A DNA stretch of 64,000 nucleotides from Rariglobus sp. (GCA_029266495.1 JAQSWS010000030.1:56041-120040), one strand, 5' to 3'. Positions 31,980 to 41,892 are shown, counted from the first letter of the stretch. A program made the numbers and translations. The notes: a model not told the origin generated them from the letters alone.

Positions 31980-33722
31980 TTAGCGCGGAGGCGGGGGGCT
32001 GCCCAGGACGCCGATCTTCACGTGGCCGCCGGTGGCGTCGGCGTTTGTCCCGCGCACGCTGTCGCCGAAGTTGGCATTGGTGAGAACGGTCGTGTCGTAT
32101 TTCACGTTCGAAATGAAGTTCACGTAACCGACCTTGCTGGAGCCGAAGTTGGCCTTGCCCAGGGTGGAGTTGAGATCGACGTTGGTGCCCGCCTGAAACG
32201 TGATGTTGGTGAGGTTGATGGTGGCCGCTTCGATCAGGATGCTGCCCACGCCGCTGCCAAAGCGGGTGTTGTTAAGATCGATCAGATCGCTGGCGTGGAG
32301 GGAGACGAAGCCGGTGCGGTAGCTTTCGTTGTCGTAACCCGCCACAAAGGTGTCGTGCTCATAACCCGTGTTATCGATGATGAGCTTACGGGTTGCGCCC
32401 ACGTGCAGGCTGCTGCCTTCGGTGTGGAAGGCGATGTTGTAGACGGTGACTCCGCTGCTGTCGCCAATGCCGGGGAAGAAGAAGTTGGATCCGATCAGCG
32501 GATCGATGTTTTCGCGGATCTTGGGGAAATCGGTTTCGTTCAGGAGCTCCGCGGGTGGCGCATCGAGGAAATAATAGGCGTTAATGAGGGTGCGCAGGCC
32601 CACGGTGTCCGCGCCGAGGGCGGTGACATTGTTGTCTCCGAGGATGCCCAGATCCACGAGCAATGCGCGTTCCCCTTCATTCAAGCTGGCGTAAAGATCG
32701 ATCGACTTGACGAGATCCCGGGCGAATTTGCCGTCCTTGAGTTTTCCCTCGAGGGAAGGCGCATCCGGGAAGCCCACCTCGATGATTTCCGCAAAGGCGG
32801 CTTGTTGCGTTTCGTTGAGGGTCGCAACGAAGTCGGCAAAGGAATTGAAGCCCGGGAGGAGCTCCTCTTCGGTCATGGTTTCCGTCACGACTTCGGTAAT
32901 GGTTTCCGTGTCGAGGTCCTCGTTCGTCGTGGAGGGGATTGCGAGGAGCGCGAGCACGCGGTCCACCAAGGCCTGGAGTTCAGGCGAGAGGGTGATGCCG
33001 AGGCTTCTGGCGGCATCGAGGGCGTTCTGGAGTGCGGTCGGATCGAGTTCGATGCCGGCCTCGAGTGCGGTGGCGATCGCGGCGATGGTGGTTTCGGTCC
33101 AGTTTTGGGCGATGGCCTGATCGGCGGGCGGAAGCTCGCTGATGTTATTCACGCTCTGGGTGTCGCCGTTGGTCTTGGTGATCGAGAGCTGGCCGGGCGT
33201 GAGGACCGCGGTGCTGCCGTCGGTGAAGTTGATGGAGATCGAGCCGTGGGCGACCACGATGGTCTGAATGCCGGCGGGATTCATGCCGACGGTGAACGTG
33301 GTGCCGCGGGCGCCGGCGAGGCCTCGTGCGGTGCGAATGCTGTAGTCGTAGGTGACGCCTTCGGGTTTTTGCAGATCGGAGACGACGGCGCCCTGCTTGA
33401 GGTCGAGGACGGCCTGATGGGTGACGTTGGTCTCGGATGTGCGATTTTCGGAGATGCTTTCGAGGAGCAGCGTGGTGTTGGGCGTGACGATGGATTTGAC
33501 GCCGGGCATCGGGGTGAGGACGACGCGTCCGTCGGCACCGGTGACGATGCGGGTGCCGATGATCACGGTCTCGCCTTTGACGATGGGCCGCAGGGCGGCT
33601 TCATCGGGACGTTGCAGCGAGGCTTCTCCGCTTACGAAAATAACACGCACCGTTTGTGCGGGAAGGACCAGAGTCATCATGAGCGCCAGTCCGAAGGTCG
33701 CGAACAAGGTAGAAAGTCTCAT
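31980..33722 (-). CDS. FecR-domain extracytoplasmic protein
   Basis: 580 residues with a signal peptide (LSTLFATFGLALMMTLVLPAQ). The FecR domain occupies about 25-180, with VKGETVIIGTRIVTGADGRVVL, DLKQGAVVSDLQK, YSIRTARGLAGARGTTFTVG and VVAHGSISI. The middle is helical. The C-terminal 180 residues have a repeating beta-rich pattern with many Asn and Thr (IDLNNTRFGSG, TINLTNITFQAGTNVDLNS), like a beta-helix stalk. Such FecR proteins lack the cytoplasmic anti-sigma part of classical FecR. It pairs with the barrel gene downstream and is divergent from the CHASE2 cyclase gene. Confidence 0.85.
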   Translation of the reverse strand: MRLSTLFATFGLALMMTLVLPAQTVRVIFVSGEASLQRPDEAALRPIVKGETVIIGTRIVTGADGRVVLTPMPGVKSIVTPNTTLLLESISENRTSETNVTHQAVLDLKQGAVVSDLQKPEGVTYDYSIRTARGLAGARGTTFTVGMNPAGIQTIVVAHGSISINFTDGSTAVLTPGQLSITKTNGDTQSVNNISELPPADQAIAQNWTETTIAAIATALEAGIELDPTALQNALDAARSLGITLSPELQALVDRVLALLAIPSTTNEDLDTETITEVVTETMTEEELLPGFNSFADFVATLNETQQAAFAEIIEVGFPDAPSLEGKLKDGKFARDLVKSIDLYASLNEGERALLVDLGILGDNNVTALGADTVGLRTLINAYYFLDAPPAELLNETDFPKIRENIDPLIGSNFFFPGIGDSSGVTVYNIAFHTEGSSLHVGATRKLIIDNTGYEHDTFVAGYDNESYRTGFVSLHASDLIDLNNTRFGSGVGSILIEAATINLTNITFQAGTNVDLNSTLGKANFGSSKVGYVNFISNVKYDTTVLTNANFGDSVRGTNADATGGHVKIGVLGSPPPPR

Positions 33723-33782
33723 AAGAAATATGAGGCATTGAATCTTCTAATTTGGGGCTTAATACAAGGGGTTTTCCATTAG

Positions 33783-36038
33783 GTGAAATTCCCGACCCCC
33801 GCTTTCCTGCAGAAAATACCGCCCACATGGAGAGCCCGGATCGGGGTGACGCTGGTGGTGGGGACGGCTCTGGGGTTGCTGGTGGAATGGGTGCCGCTGA
33901 AGCAGGTGGAGTGGCTGACGGAACGGTATCGGCTGCGTGCCAGGGAACGGTGGGCCCTGTTGCCGACGACGGGAGACGTGCTGGTGCTGGCGATCGATGA
34001 AAAGGCGCTTGCGGTTCACAAGCAGTGGCCGTTTGCCCGCTCGGTCCACGGGCAATTGATGGAATGGTTGGGGCGGCACGAAAAGGTGAGGCCGGCGGTG
34101 ATGAGCTGGGACTTTGTATTCGGGGAGGAGACTTTCGATCCCAAGCTCGACCTCATGTTCGCGGCCCCGCTGGCGTCGACCGGTTATCCGATCGTGATGG
34201 GCGCGTTTGGCGATCCGGCTGCGCGCGGGCTGTTCTCCCAGGGCAAACCCGCTCCGCGCCTGGGCAAGACGCGTCCGCTGGACGTTCCTCCCGACGTCGT
34301 CCGGTCGCTGCCGGACGTATATGGACTCCAGATACCGATTGTTCCTTTGCTGGACGTGACGCGGTTTGCGTTGCTTGACGCACAGTCGGACGATGACGGA
34401 GTGATCCGGCGCCTGCCGATGGTCATACGTGTGGGTGACAAGCTGTTCCCGAGTCTGGTGCTCGGCACGCTCATGGCGTATTGGAGTGAAGAGGACGTGG
34501 TGGTGCGTCCCGGCGACGCGGTTGTGCTGGCCCCGGGCACCCCGCGCGAGCGCAGCATTCCCATCGATGCCGACGGCTATTACCATCTGAATTATCGTTA
34601 CGAACTGCGCGAGGCCGGCGTGACGGAAGGGATCGAGGCGATCTCGTATCAGGACATCTATGAGTCGCTGGCTTCCTGGGCGCCGTTCGAAGGTGATGTG
34701 GTGCCGTTGCCGGTGGCGGGCCGGATTCTCGTCGTGGGCCAGACCGCGACGGGATTGAGCGATATTGGTCCGAGTCCTTTGCGCAGCCAGAGCGGCAAGG
34801 TGCTGGCGCACATCAACGCCATTGAGAACATTCTGCGGGGCGATTATCTGGTGCACTGGCCGGTGTGGCCGGGGGTGTGCGTGGTGCTGGCGTTCGGGTT
34901 GTGGTCGGCCTGGCTGCTTGATCGTAAACGCGTGTGGTATTTTGCATCGATTGCCCTGTTCATGATTCTTTGCGTGGCGGCGGCCTGGCTGGCCTTGGTG
35001 GCTAAAAACATCATGATGCCGATGGCGGCCCCGCTGGTGGCGTTTACGTTGCAACAGACGGCGGTTGCGATGCTCAAAATCCGGGAGGAGCAGGCCCAGC
35101 GGGATCGTATCCGGCGGATGTTTGGCTCGTATGTGTCGCCGGAACTGGTGCGGCGCATGGTGGATGCGCGGGCCGAACCGCAGCTTGGCGGACACGAGGA
35201 CGAGATCACGGCCTTCTTCAGCGACATCCAGGGGTTTTCGGCGTTTTCGGAAATTTTGCCCGCCGCGGATCTCGTGCAGCTGCTCAACGAATATCTCGGC
35301 TCAATGACCGACATTCTGCAGGAGAGCGGCGGTGCGCTGGATAAATACATCGGTGACGCGGTTGTCGCGATGTTCGGCGGCCTGGTGCCATTGCCCGATC
35401 ATGCGCGGCGGGCGTGCGAGTCGGCCGCAAAAATGCAGCTGCGCCAGGGGGAGTTGCGCGAGAAATGGAAGGCCCAGGGAGACCGCTGGCCGGGGCTTGT
35501 CCATGCCATGCGCACGCGCATCGGCCTCAACTCAGGCCGGGTCGTGGTGGGCAACATGGGTTCGCACCACCGGTTTAATTATACGATGATGGGCGACGCG
35601 GTGAACCTCGCCGCGCGTTGCGAAAGCGGCGCGAAGACCTTCGGCGCCTACACGGTGGCGACCGGGACAACGGTATCGGCGGCGAAGGCGGCGGGATGCG
35701 AATGCGTGTTTCGCGCGCTTGATCGCATCGTGGTGAAGGGGCGTCGCGAGGCCGTGGAGATTTTCGAAATCGTGGGGCTTTCGCCCGCACACCTGCCGGA
35801 GGGCGCGGCGCGTTGCCTTGAATTGTTTGCGGAGGGGCGGGCTCATTATTTGAAACAGGAGTGGGACGCGGCGATCCGGTGCTTTGAGGCGGCGGCTCCG
35901 CTCGAGCCCTTGCAGCCGGAGCGCGACGAAGGCGTTGAGTCGAATCCCTCGCTCATCATGGGGGCTCGCTGCCGGATGTTGGGCGAGCATCCGCCGGGCG
36001 CCGGCTGGGACGGGGTTTTCAGGATGACCACCAAATGA
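33783..36038 (+). CDS. CHASE2-domain adenylate/guanylate cyclase
   Basis: 751 residues from GTG 33783. The first helix leads into a periplasmic CHASE2 domain (to about residue 320) with VLAIDEKALAVHKQWPFARSVHGQL and VMSWDFVFGE. Three transmembrane helices follow (about 345-425), then a class III cyclase catalytic domain: DRIRRMFGSYVSPELVRRM lead, FFSDIQGFSAFSE with the metal Asp, and YIGDAVVAMFGG with the second metal Asp. The C-terminal 60 residues are a short TPR-like tail. The FecR-like next gene begins in its stop (ATGA). The enzyme would make cAMP or cGMP in answer to an envelope signal. Confidence 0.92.
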   Translation: MKFPTPAFLQKIPPTWRARIGVTLVVGTALGLLVEWVPLKQVEWLTERYRLRARERWALLPTTGDVLVLAIDEKALAVHKQWPFARSVHGQLMEWLGRHEKVRPAVMSWDFVFGEETFDPKLDLMFAAPLASTGYPIVMGAFGDPAARGLFSQGKPAPRLGKTRPLDVPPDVVRSLPDVYGLQIPIVPLLDVTRFALLDAQSDDDGVIRRLPMVIRVGDKLFPSLVLGTLMAYWSEEDVVVRPGDAVVLAPGTPRERSIPIDADGYYHLNYRYELREAGVTEGIEAISYQDIYESLASWAPFEGDVVPLPVAGRILVVGQTATGLSDIGPSPLRSQSGKVLAHINAIENILRGDYLVHWPVWPGVCVVLAFGLWSAWLLDRKRVWYFASIALFMILCVAAAWLALVAKNIMMPMAAPLVAFTLQQTAVAMLKIREEQAQRDRIRRMFGSYVSPELVRRMVDARAEPQLGGHEDEITAFFSDIQGFSAFSEILPAADLVQLLNEYLGSMTDILQESGGALDKYIGDAVVAMFGGLVPLPDHARRACESAAKMQLRQGELREKWKAQGDRWPGLVHAMRTRIGLNSGRVVVGNMGSHHRFNYTMMGDAVNLAARCESGAKTFGAYTVATGTTVSAAKAAGCECVFRALDRIVVKGRREAVEIFEIVGLSPAHLPEGAARCLELFAEGRAHYLKQEWDAAIRCFEAAAPLEPLQPERDEGVESNPSLIMGARCRMLGEHPPGAGWDGVFRMTTK

Positions 36039-36781
36039 AATTCTTGCGATGGAGTGCTCTGACGCCGGTCGTTTTGCTGGCACTTGTTTTGATGGCGAGA
36101 CCGGCGGCGGGCGTGGAGCTGGGTCATGTCGAGGGCCGGGTATTGGCGCGCGTCGAGAGCGGCGCAAAACCGGAGCGCGTGCAATCCGGGCACCCGTTGT
36201 CACCGGGGGTTGCGTTGGTCACGGGCGATGCCTCGCGTTTTGAGATAGTCATGCTGGACGGCGGTTGCTGGAGGGTGGGGCGCCGTGCGCTGTTTGTTTT
36301 CACCGACCGCGGCGCGCGCCTTCTCGCGGGGACGGCTTTGGTGCGCGTGCCCCCGGAAACCGTGTGGCGGGTGGAGAGCCTGCGGAGCCAGATCGCGCTG
36401 CCTGCCGGAACATGGATGGTGCATGCGGTGGACAATCGCGGGCTGAAGGTCGTGTGCCTGGATTCCGCGGAGGATGTGCACGGGCTTGGTGAAGGCGCGA
36501 CTCCGCTGGAAACACCGGTGGCGCTGCGGCTGCGCCCGGGGGAGCTGGCATTTCTGCAGCCGGGCGGACGCAGTTTCAGTCCGGTCGTCACGGTTTTCCT
36601 GGAGGAACTGCTGGCGACGAGCCGGCTGGTGAACGGCTTTCCCGAGGAGTTTCCGGGGATGCGCAGGCTGTTGAACCAGGCGGTTGCTCAACGTGAGCGC
36701 CTCAAAACGTTGTCCAATGCCGTGGTGGTGGGAGCGCCGGACGCGGGTGGTTTTCAGATCGCGGTGCCGGCGCAAAAATAA
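36035..36781 (+). CDS. FecR-like secreted protein coupled to the cyclase
   Basis: 248 residues with signal peptide ([18 protein letters not shown]). The first part ([46 protein letters not shown]) matches the start of a FecR domain; the [27 protein letters not shown] stretch is the second half. It overlaps the cyclase stop by 4 bp (ATGA), so it is presumably the CHASE2 partner, perhaps a periplasmic regulator. Its role is inferred only from coupling. Confidence 0.8.
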   Translation: MKFLRWSALTPVVLLALVLMARPAAGVELGHVEGRVLARVESGAKPERVQSGHPLSPGVALVTGDASRFEIVMLDGGCWRVGRRALFVFTDRGARLLAGTALVRVPPETVWRVESLRSQIALPAGTWMVHAVDNRGLKVVCLDSAEDVHGLGEGATPLETPVALRLRPGELAFLQPGGRSFSPVVTVFLEELLATSRLVNGFPEEFPGMRRLLNQAVAQRERLKTLSNAVVVGAPDAGGFQIAVPAQK

Positions 36782-36801
36782 CCGATCGTTGTTCCCTCGA
36801 T

Positions 36802-38127
36802 ATGCTGCCGATCCTTAAGATCAGTGATAACCGTCGTTTCCTCGTCACCGCCGGGGGCGCGCCCTTCTTTTACCTTGGTGACACGGCCTGGGAGTTGTTT
36901 CACCGGCTCGATCGCGAAGAGGCGGCGTGGTATCTGGAGAACCGCGCGGCCAAGGGCTTTAACGTCATCCAGGCCGTGGCGCTGGCCGAACTGGACGGAT
37001 TGAACACGCCGAATGCCTATGGTGCGTTGCCGTTGCACGATTTCGATCCGGCGCGGCCCAACGAGGCGTATTTTGAGCACGTGGACTGGGTGATCGCGAA
37101 GGCGGAGTCGCTGGGCATGCATGTGGCGCTGCTGCCCACGTGGGGCGACAAGTGGAACAAGCGCTGGGGCGTGGGGCCCGAGGTGTTCACGCCCGAAAAT
37201 GCGGAGGTGTTTGGCGAATGGCTGGGGCGTCGCTATCGCCAGAGTGCGATTATCTGGGTGCTGGGCGGAGATCGTGCGCCGGATAATGAGACGCACTTTG
37301 CAATTATCCGTGCCATGGGCGCGGGACTGCGGCGCGGCGATGGTGGAGCGCACCTGATCACCTTCCACCCTTGGGGCGGGACGGGATCGGCGGAGTGGTT
37401 TCACGGAGAGAGGTTCATCGATTTCAACATGCGGCAGAACGGGCACGAGCCGACGCATGCCCGCTATGCGAAGACGCGGGTCGATTATGACCGCACGCCA
37501 GTCGTGCCGGTCATCGATTCGGAGCCGCTTTATGAGGATCATCCGCTCTCTTTCGCCGCGGCCGACCATGGATATTCGATCGCGGCGGACGTGCGGCGGA
37601 CATTTTATTGGGACGTGTTCGCGGGTGCCTTCGGGCATGCCTACGGGCATCATTCGGTGTGGCAGTTTTTCGCCGACGGGCGGGCGCCGGTCAACGGACC
37701 GATCATGTCGTGGCGGGAGGCGCTTGAGCAGCCGGGCGCGGGCCAGATGATTCATGGTCGCCGGCTCATCGAGTCTCGTCCGATGCTCACGCGCGTGCCT
37801 GATGACGATCTGCTTGTGCCGGCAAATCCGCCGGCGATGGTGCCGGGTGCCGGACGGTATCGTTTCGCGGGGACGCGAGATGCGGAGGGCCGTTACGCGA
37901 TGATTTATGCGCCGGCGGGACGGGCCTTTTCAGCCCGGATGAACCGGCTTGCGGGACCGCGGGTGAAGGCGTGGTGGTTTGATCCGCGCACGGGTGTGTC
38001 GGCAGCGGCGGGCGAATTCGCGAACGAGGGCGAGGTTGCGTTCATGCCACCGACTCCGGGCGAGGATCTCGATTGGGTGCTCGTCCTTGACCAGGTTTCG
38101 CAGGGTTACGGCGCGCCGGGAAAATAG
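36802..38127 (+). CDS. DUF4038-type glycoside hydrolase (GH140 apiosidase-like)
   Basis: 441 residues without a signal peptide. The TIM-barrel lead is [42 protein letters not shown], which is the DUF4038 signature. [11 protein letters not shown] and [11 protein letters not shown] carry the Asp and Glu expected as the catalytic pair, and a small C-terminal beta domain ([16 protein letters not shown]...) is the putative collagen-binding domain that accompanies it. Family members release apiose from rhamnogalacturonan II side chains. It starts 20 bp after the FecR-like gene and could be read from that operon. Rhamnose genes at 45 kb fit pectin use. Confidence 0.87.
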   Translation: MLPILKISDNRRFLVTAGGAPFFYLGDTAWELFHRLDREEAAWYLENRAAKGFNVIQAVALAELDGLNTPNAYGALPLHDFDPARPNEAYFEHVDWVIAKAESLGMHVALLPTWGDKWNKRWGVGPEVFTPENAEVFGEWLGRRYRQSAIIWVLGGDRAPDNETHFAIIRAMGAGLRRGDGGAHLITFHPWGGTGSAEWFHGERFIDFNMRQNGHEPTHARYAKTRVDYDRTPVVPVIDSEPLYEDHPLSFAAADHGYSIAADVRRTFYWDVFAGAFGHAYGHHSVWQFFADGRAPVNGPIMSWREALEQPGAGQMIHGRRLIESRPMLTRVPDDDLLVPANPPAMVPGAGRYRFAGTRDAEGRYAMIYAPAGRAFSARMNRLAGPRVKAWWFDPRTGVSAAAGEFANEGEVAFMPPTPGEDLDWVLVLDQVSQGYGAPGK

Positions 38128-38230
38128 ACCGGTGAAAAGGTTCGGGGCACGCAACGGGGCATTCGCCTGACGCTGCCCCGGCCTTCGTCTTTCGATGACG
38201 CGGAAGGCTCCTGGCGTGACGTTCAGAAAC

Positions 38231-39550
38231 TCAAGAAACCCGGTCCAATTCAAGCCGCCGGCGAACGAACCGGCGGCGGCGTTCTTCGGTGAAGTCCGCC
38301 GCGTAAACCCGGGTGGAGAGATCGATCAATCCCTGGCGGAGGCGCCCGGGAGACATGCCAGCGGGCTGGAAGGCCACGTCGAACAGTGTGCAACGTTCCC
38401 ATGCGCCCGGATGGAGAAGCCGGCCGGCGCGGGCGAGCCGGTCATAGAGCGGCGTGCCTGGGAATGGTGTGAGCACGGTGAGTTGAATTTCGTAGAGCTC
38501 GCTGCGTCGGATAAATTCCCAGATGCGATCAAAGGAGTCCGGGGTGTGTGCATCGAGGCCGAGGACGAAGCAGCCGTTGACGGTGATGCCGTGGTCCTGG
38601 ATGCGGCGGATGTCCTCGGCGTAGCTGGAAACCTGGCGTGCCTTCCAGTTGCCTTTGAGTTCGATGCCTTCGACTGCGTCGCCCGGATCCTCCAGCCCGA
38701 TGAGAATCTGGGCGCAGCCAGCGCGGGCCATTTTTTGAAGCAATGGTTTGTCCTTCGCGACGGAGATATCGGTTTCGGTAAACCAACGGATGCGCTCCGG
38801 AACCAGTGCATCCATGAGTGCGTGCCCATGCCGCCGGTCGACGAAGGTGTTGTCATCGGCAAACTCGATGAAGGGATGGGGCCAGATTTTGCGGATGCGG
38901 TGCAGTTCGGCCAGGACCTTGGGAACGGGTTTGGTGCGATGACCGGGTTGGAGCCGGATGGAGGCGGCGCAAAATTCGCAATTCCACGGACAGCCGCGCG
39001 TGGTCTGAAGGGTGATGCGATTGTAGCGCGAGGGGTCGAGCAGGTCGAACCGCGGCATGGGTGCGTCGGCCAGATCAAACGGCTTGTCGGCCTGGTAGCG
39101 GGATTGCAGACGGCCTTGCTCGACGTCGGAGAGGAGTCGTGGCCAGCACGGCTCCGCTTCGCCCACGACAATGGCGTCGGCGTGTTGCGCGGCTTCATCG
39201 GGGCACAGTGCGACGTGCAGCCCGCCGAGGACGACCTGGGTGCCCGCCGTGCGATAGCGGGCGGCGAGGCGATAGGCGTCTTTGATCATCGCGGTGAAAC
39301 TGGAAATCGCCACGAGGTCGAACGGCCCGGGGAGGCGGGCGGAGATGTCCGGCGCATCCACGTCGGGGATTTCCAAATACGTGATCTCGTGGTGATCGGG
39401 CGTGAGCCCGGCGAGCGTGAGCAGACCGAGGGAGGGGAGGGACGCGATGACTTTGCTGCGTTCGACGAAGCCGGGCAGGTTGAGCCCGATGCGCATGAGT
39501 TCCTGATCGACGACCCGAACACCGCTAAGGGCGATGAATCCGATTTTCAT
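38231..39550 (-). CDS. B12-binding domain radical SAM protein
   Basis: 439 residues from MKIGFIAL. Residues 1-150 form a B12-binding-like Rossmann domain (GLLTLAGLTPDHHEITYLEIPD, VVLGGLHVALCPDEA, IVVGEAE) but lack an obvious DxHxxG cobalt ligand. The radical SAM core begins at RGCPWNCEFCAAS (about 195-202), the CxxxCxxC cluster site, and goes on to GLEDPGDAVEGIEL. Members methylate or rearrange lipids and natural products; the reaction here cannot be told. Longer ORF-track start rejected because it lies in the upstream leader. Confidence 0.88.
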   Translation of the reverse strand: MKIGFIALSGVRVVDQELMRIGLNLPGFVERSKVIASLPSLGLLTLAGLTPDHHEITYLEIPDVDAPDISARLPGPFDLVAISSFTAMIKDAYRLAARYRTAGTQVVLGGLHVALCPDEAAQHADAIVVGEAEPCWPRLLSDVEQGRLQSRYQADKPFDLADAPMPRFDLLDPSRYNRITLQTTRGCPWNCEFCAASIRLQPGHRTKPVPKVLAELHRIRKIWPHPFIEFADDNTFVDRRHGHALMDALVPERIRWFTETDISVAKDKPLLQKMARAGCAQILIGLEDPGDAVEGIELKGNWKARQVSSYAEDIRRIQDHGITVNGCFVLGLDAHTPDSFDRIWEFIRRSELYEIQLTVLTPFPGTPLYDRLARAGRLLHPGAWERCTLFDVAFQPAGMSPGRLRQGLIDLSTRVYAADFTEERRRRFVRRRLELDRVS

Positions 39551-39588
39551 GGGAATGCGGAAACATCCGCGAAGGAAGGACCGGGCGG

Positions 39589-39963
39589 CTAGCCGAGGTG
39601 AATCAAGAGCGCCACAATACCGAGCAGGGTGGCGCCGGCGGGGATGAAAAACAGGTGGCGGAAATACGGGCGCCACGCGGTGAGAAAGCAGTTGGCTGGC
39701 ATGGTGACCATGGCGACCGCGAGCAGGGGCGAGGCGAAGGAGGTCCAGGGCGTTTGGAGGGGACCGACGCTGAGGGCGTAGAGGATGTTAATCAGCCCGA
39801 TGCCAAAGAAGGCGATGTGGCCAAGCCGGACCAGGCGGCGGGGAAGGGCATCGTAGCCGCCCAGCCAGCCGGGTTTATGGAAGCGGAGGCCGATCAACGC
39901 ACCGGAGGCGGCTCCGCCGAGAAAGCCCCACCAGCCGACCAGAAGGTTAAAGTGCGAGTCCAT
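39589..39963 (-). CDS. Small integral membrane protein
   Basis: 124 residues, about four hydrophobic helices (LLVGWWGFLGGAASGALIG, IAFFGIGLINILYALSV, FASPLLAVAMVTMPANCF, LFFIPAGATLLGIVALLIHL). Family unknown. Its start overlaps the MarR gene end by 17 bp, so it belongs to the MarR transcript and is probably a controlled partner, and the radical SAM gene follows after 39 bp. Confidence 0.8.
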   Translation of the reverse strand: MDSHFNLLVGWWGFLGGAASGALIGLRFHKPGWLGGYDALPRRLVRLGHIAFFGIGLINILYALSVGPLQTPWTSFASPLLAVAMVTMPANCFLTAWRPYFRHLFFIPAGATLLGIVALLIHLG

Positions 39964-40369
39964 CGGCGGTGGAGCGGAGTTGTTCGAGGGCGTCGGTAAA
40001 GGCCCTGCGCTTGGTGGCGGGGAGGGAGGCTTCGACCGCTTGAAGCGAGGCCTGATAGGCGGTAACGGCTCGTTGCCAGCGGGTCCGCCCCTTTGGACTG
40101 AGCGTGACGACGTGCTGGCGAAGATCGGCGGGGTTGGGCACGGAGCGGATGAAGTCCTCGGCCTTCAGCCGGCGGATGAGTCCGGTGACATTGGAGGGAT
40201 CCACCAGCAGTTGTGCGGCAAGCGCCGAGGCCGGCAGTCCGTCGGGCGCGGCGGCGAGGAGATTGAGGACGTTGAACTGGGCGGAGGTCAGGCCGAACGG
40301 CTGGAACACCCGCTGGGCGGCTTTTTCAAGAACACGCGCCGTGCGCACCACATCGAGAACGGGAGACAT
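39947..40369 (-). CDS. MarR-family transcriptional regulator
   Basis: 140 residues from MSPVLDV. The winged HTH runs from GLTSAQFNVLNLLAAAPDGLPASALAAQLLVDPSNVTGLIRRLKAEDFI to VPNPADLRQHVVTLSPKG with the DxRxxxVxLTxxG wing pattern. It is flanked by dimerisation helices at both ends. Two TTGAnnnnTCAA sites lie 25-56 bp before this start, the expected autoregulatory operators. Longer ORF-track start would include the operator sequence and is rejected. Confidence 0.92.
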   Translation of the reverse strand: MSPVLDVVRTARVLEKAAQRVFQPFGLTSAQFNVLNLLAAAPDGLPASALAAQLLVDPSNVTGLIRRLKAEDFIRSVPNPADLRQHVVTLSPKGRTRWQRAVTAYQASLQAVEASLPATKRRAFTDALEQLRSTADGLAL

Positions 40370-40393
40370 GAATGAAGGGAATGCGTCAGATAG

Positions 40394-40425
40394 TTGATAC
40401 GTCAAGTATTCATTTGATATATCAA
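40394..40425. promoter_or_regulatory. Two MarR operator-like palindromes
   Basis: TTGATACGTCAA (40394-40405) and the perfect palindrome TTGATATATCAA (40414-40425) share the TTGAnnnnTCAA core and their centres are 20 bp apart, two helical turns. They lie directly upstream of marR in an AT-rich promoter region. Binding is inferred from position and symmetry. Confidence 0.75.
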
Positions 40426-40443
40426 GTAAATCTGTCGGACACG

Positions 40444-40472
40444 AAAAAGCCCCGGCGGGGCGGCCGGGGCTT
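40444..40472 (-). terminator. Terminator after dapL
   Basis: On the minus strand a 9-bp stem AGCCCCGGC / GCCGGGGCT is followed by T's. It lies past a REP pair, about 90 bp beyond the dapL stop. Confidence 0.8.
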
Positions 40473-40476
40473 GGAG

Positions 40477-40546
40477 AGTGGACGCGGCATTCTGCCGCGT
40501 TCCGGAGGAGGGATTCGAGCCAACGCGGCAGGATGCCGCGTCTACT
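40477..40546. repeat. REP-like inverted repeat pair
   Basis: Two 25-bp arms with only two mismatches face each other around a 20-nt centre (40477-40501 and 40522-40546). Each arm is itself a small palindrome, ACGCGGCA ... TGCCGCGT. The layout, two facing hairpins beside a gene end, is that of bacterial REP/BIME elements. No transposase is next to it. Confidence 0.8.
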
Positions 40547-40557
40547 CTACCGGTGAC

Positions 40558-41787
40558 TTATTTCTTCAGCGCGGTGGCGATGCGGGCGAGGGCCGTCTCG
40601 ACGTTTGCACGGGAGTTGAAGGCACTGATGCGCACGTGGCCTTCGCCACACTTGCCGAAGCCGGCGCCGGGGGTGCAGACGACCTGGGCCTCGTTGAGGA
40701 GCTTGTCGAAGAACGCCCAGGAATCGGTGCCGGTGTTGACCCAGATGTAGGGCGCGTTGTCGCCGCCGATGCAGGTGAAGCCGAGCTTTTGCACGGCGTC
40801 GCGGATGAGCGCGGCGTTGGCCAGATAGAAGTCGGTCATCGCCTTCACCTCGGCCTTGCCCTCGGGCGTGTAGATGGCGGCGGCGGCTTTTTGCACGGGG
40901 TAGGAGACGCCGTTGAACTTGGTCGTGTGGCGGCGATTCCAGAGGGCGTGGACGGACTGGGCGTTGCCGGCGGCGTCGTAGGCGACGAGCTTCTTCGGCA
41001 CCACGGTGTAGGCGCAGCGCGTGCCGGTGAAGCCGGCGGTCTTGGAGAAGCTGCGGAATTCGATCGCGACCTCATCGGCGCCGGGGATCTCGTAGATGGA
41101 GTGCGGGATCTTCGGATCGCGGATGTAGGCCTCGTAGGCGCTGTCGAAGAGGATGAGGGCCTTGTTGGCCTTCGCGTAGGCGACCCAGGCGACGAGTTGT
41201 TCGCGGGTGGCGACGGCACCGGTCGGATTGTTGGGGAAGCAAAGGTAGATCAGGTCCGTGGCAACCGACGGGATGGCGGGCACGTAGCCGTTGGCGGGCG
41301 TGGAATCGAGGTAGGTGATGCCGGCGTAACGTCCGTCGAGGTTGGCGCCGGTGCGGCCGGCCATGACGTTGGTGTCGACGTAGACCGGATACACGGGATC
41401 GGGGATCGCGAGCTTCAGGCCCTCGGTGGCGAAGATTTCCTGGATGTTGCCGCAATCGCACTTGGAGCCGTCGGAAACGAAGATCTCATCGGCGGCGACG
41501 GGGCAGTCGCGGGCGGCATAGTCGTGGGCGGCGATGGCTTCGCGAAGGAAGGCGTAACCCTGCTCGGGACCGTAGCCCTTGAACGTGGCGCGGACCGCCA
41601 TCTCGTCGACGCCGGCATGGAAGGCCTTGAGCACCGACGGGGAGAGCGGCTCGGTGACATCGCCGATGCCGAGACGGATGACGGGCTTGTCGGGATTCGC
41701 AGTGGTGTAGGCCGTCACGCGCTTGGCGATATCGGAGAACAGGTAGGAAGCCTTCAGCTTCAGGTAGTTTTCGTTGATACGGATCAT
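40558..41787 (-). CDS. dapL: LL-diaminopimelate aminotransferase
   Basis: 409 residues, the usual length. Converts tetrahydrodipicolinate directly to LL-diaminopimelate with glutamate, in lysine and peptidoglycan synthesis. PLP fold-type I marks: [37 protein letters not shown], and the Schiff-base lysine in [23 protein letters not shown] with the carboxylate-binding Arg near the end. The pathway is typical of Verrucomicrobia, Chlamydiae and plants and is one reason for the taxon guess. Divergent from panC with about 105 bp between. Confidence 0.96.
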   Translation of the reverse strand: MIRINENYLKLKASYLFSDIAKRVTAYTTANPDKPVIRLGIGDVTEPLSPSVLKAFHAGVDEMAVRATFKGYGPEQGYAFLREAIAAHDYAARDCPVAADEIFVSDGSKCDCGNIQEIFATEGLKLAIPDPVYPVYVDTNVMAGRTGANLDGRYAGITYLDSTPANGYVPAIPSVATDLIYLCFPNNPTGAVATREQLVAWVAYAKANKALILFDSAYEAYIRDPKIPHSIYEIPGADEVAIEFRSFSKTAGFTGTRCAYTVVPKKLVAYDAAGNAQSVHALWNRRHTTKFNGVSYPVQKAAAAIYTPEGKAEVKAMTDFYLANAALIRDAVQKLGFTCIGGDNAPYIWVNTGTDSWAFFDKLLNEAQVVCTPGAGFGKCGEGHVRISAFNSRANVETALARIATALKK

Positions 41788-41892
41788 GGTAAGGGTTGTT
41801 TGAAAATGCGTCCCGACGGGCGAAAAACTTGAATAAGCGCGGCGGTGGAGCTTAGTTCAAGCCTCGCGTTTCCCCGCGCGCCCCTCCGTTAC

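Noticed and set aside
31941-33782. 613-residue plus-strand ORF
   Set aside because: Antisense to the FecR gene; composition is Gly/Asp/Val with no domain, whereas the minus-strand product has a signal peptide and FecR motifs.
40372-41832. 486-residue plus-strand ORF
   Set aside because: Antisense shadow of dapL with Gly/Val/Asp bias.
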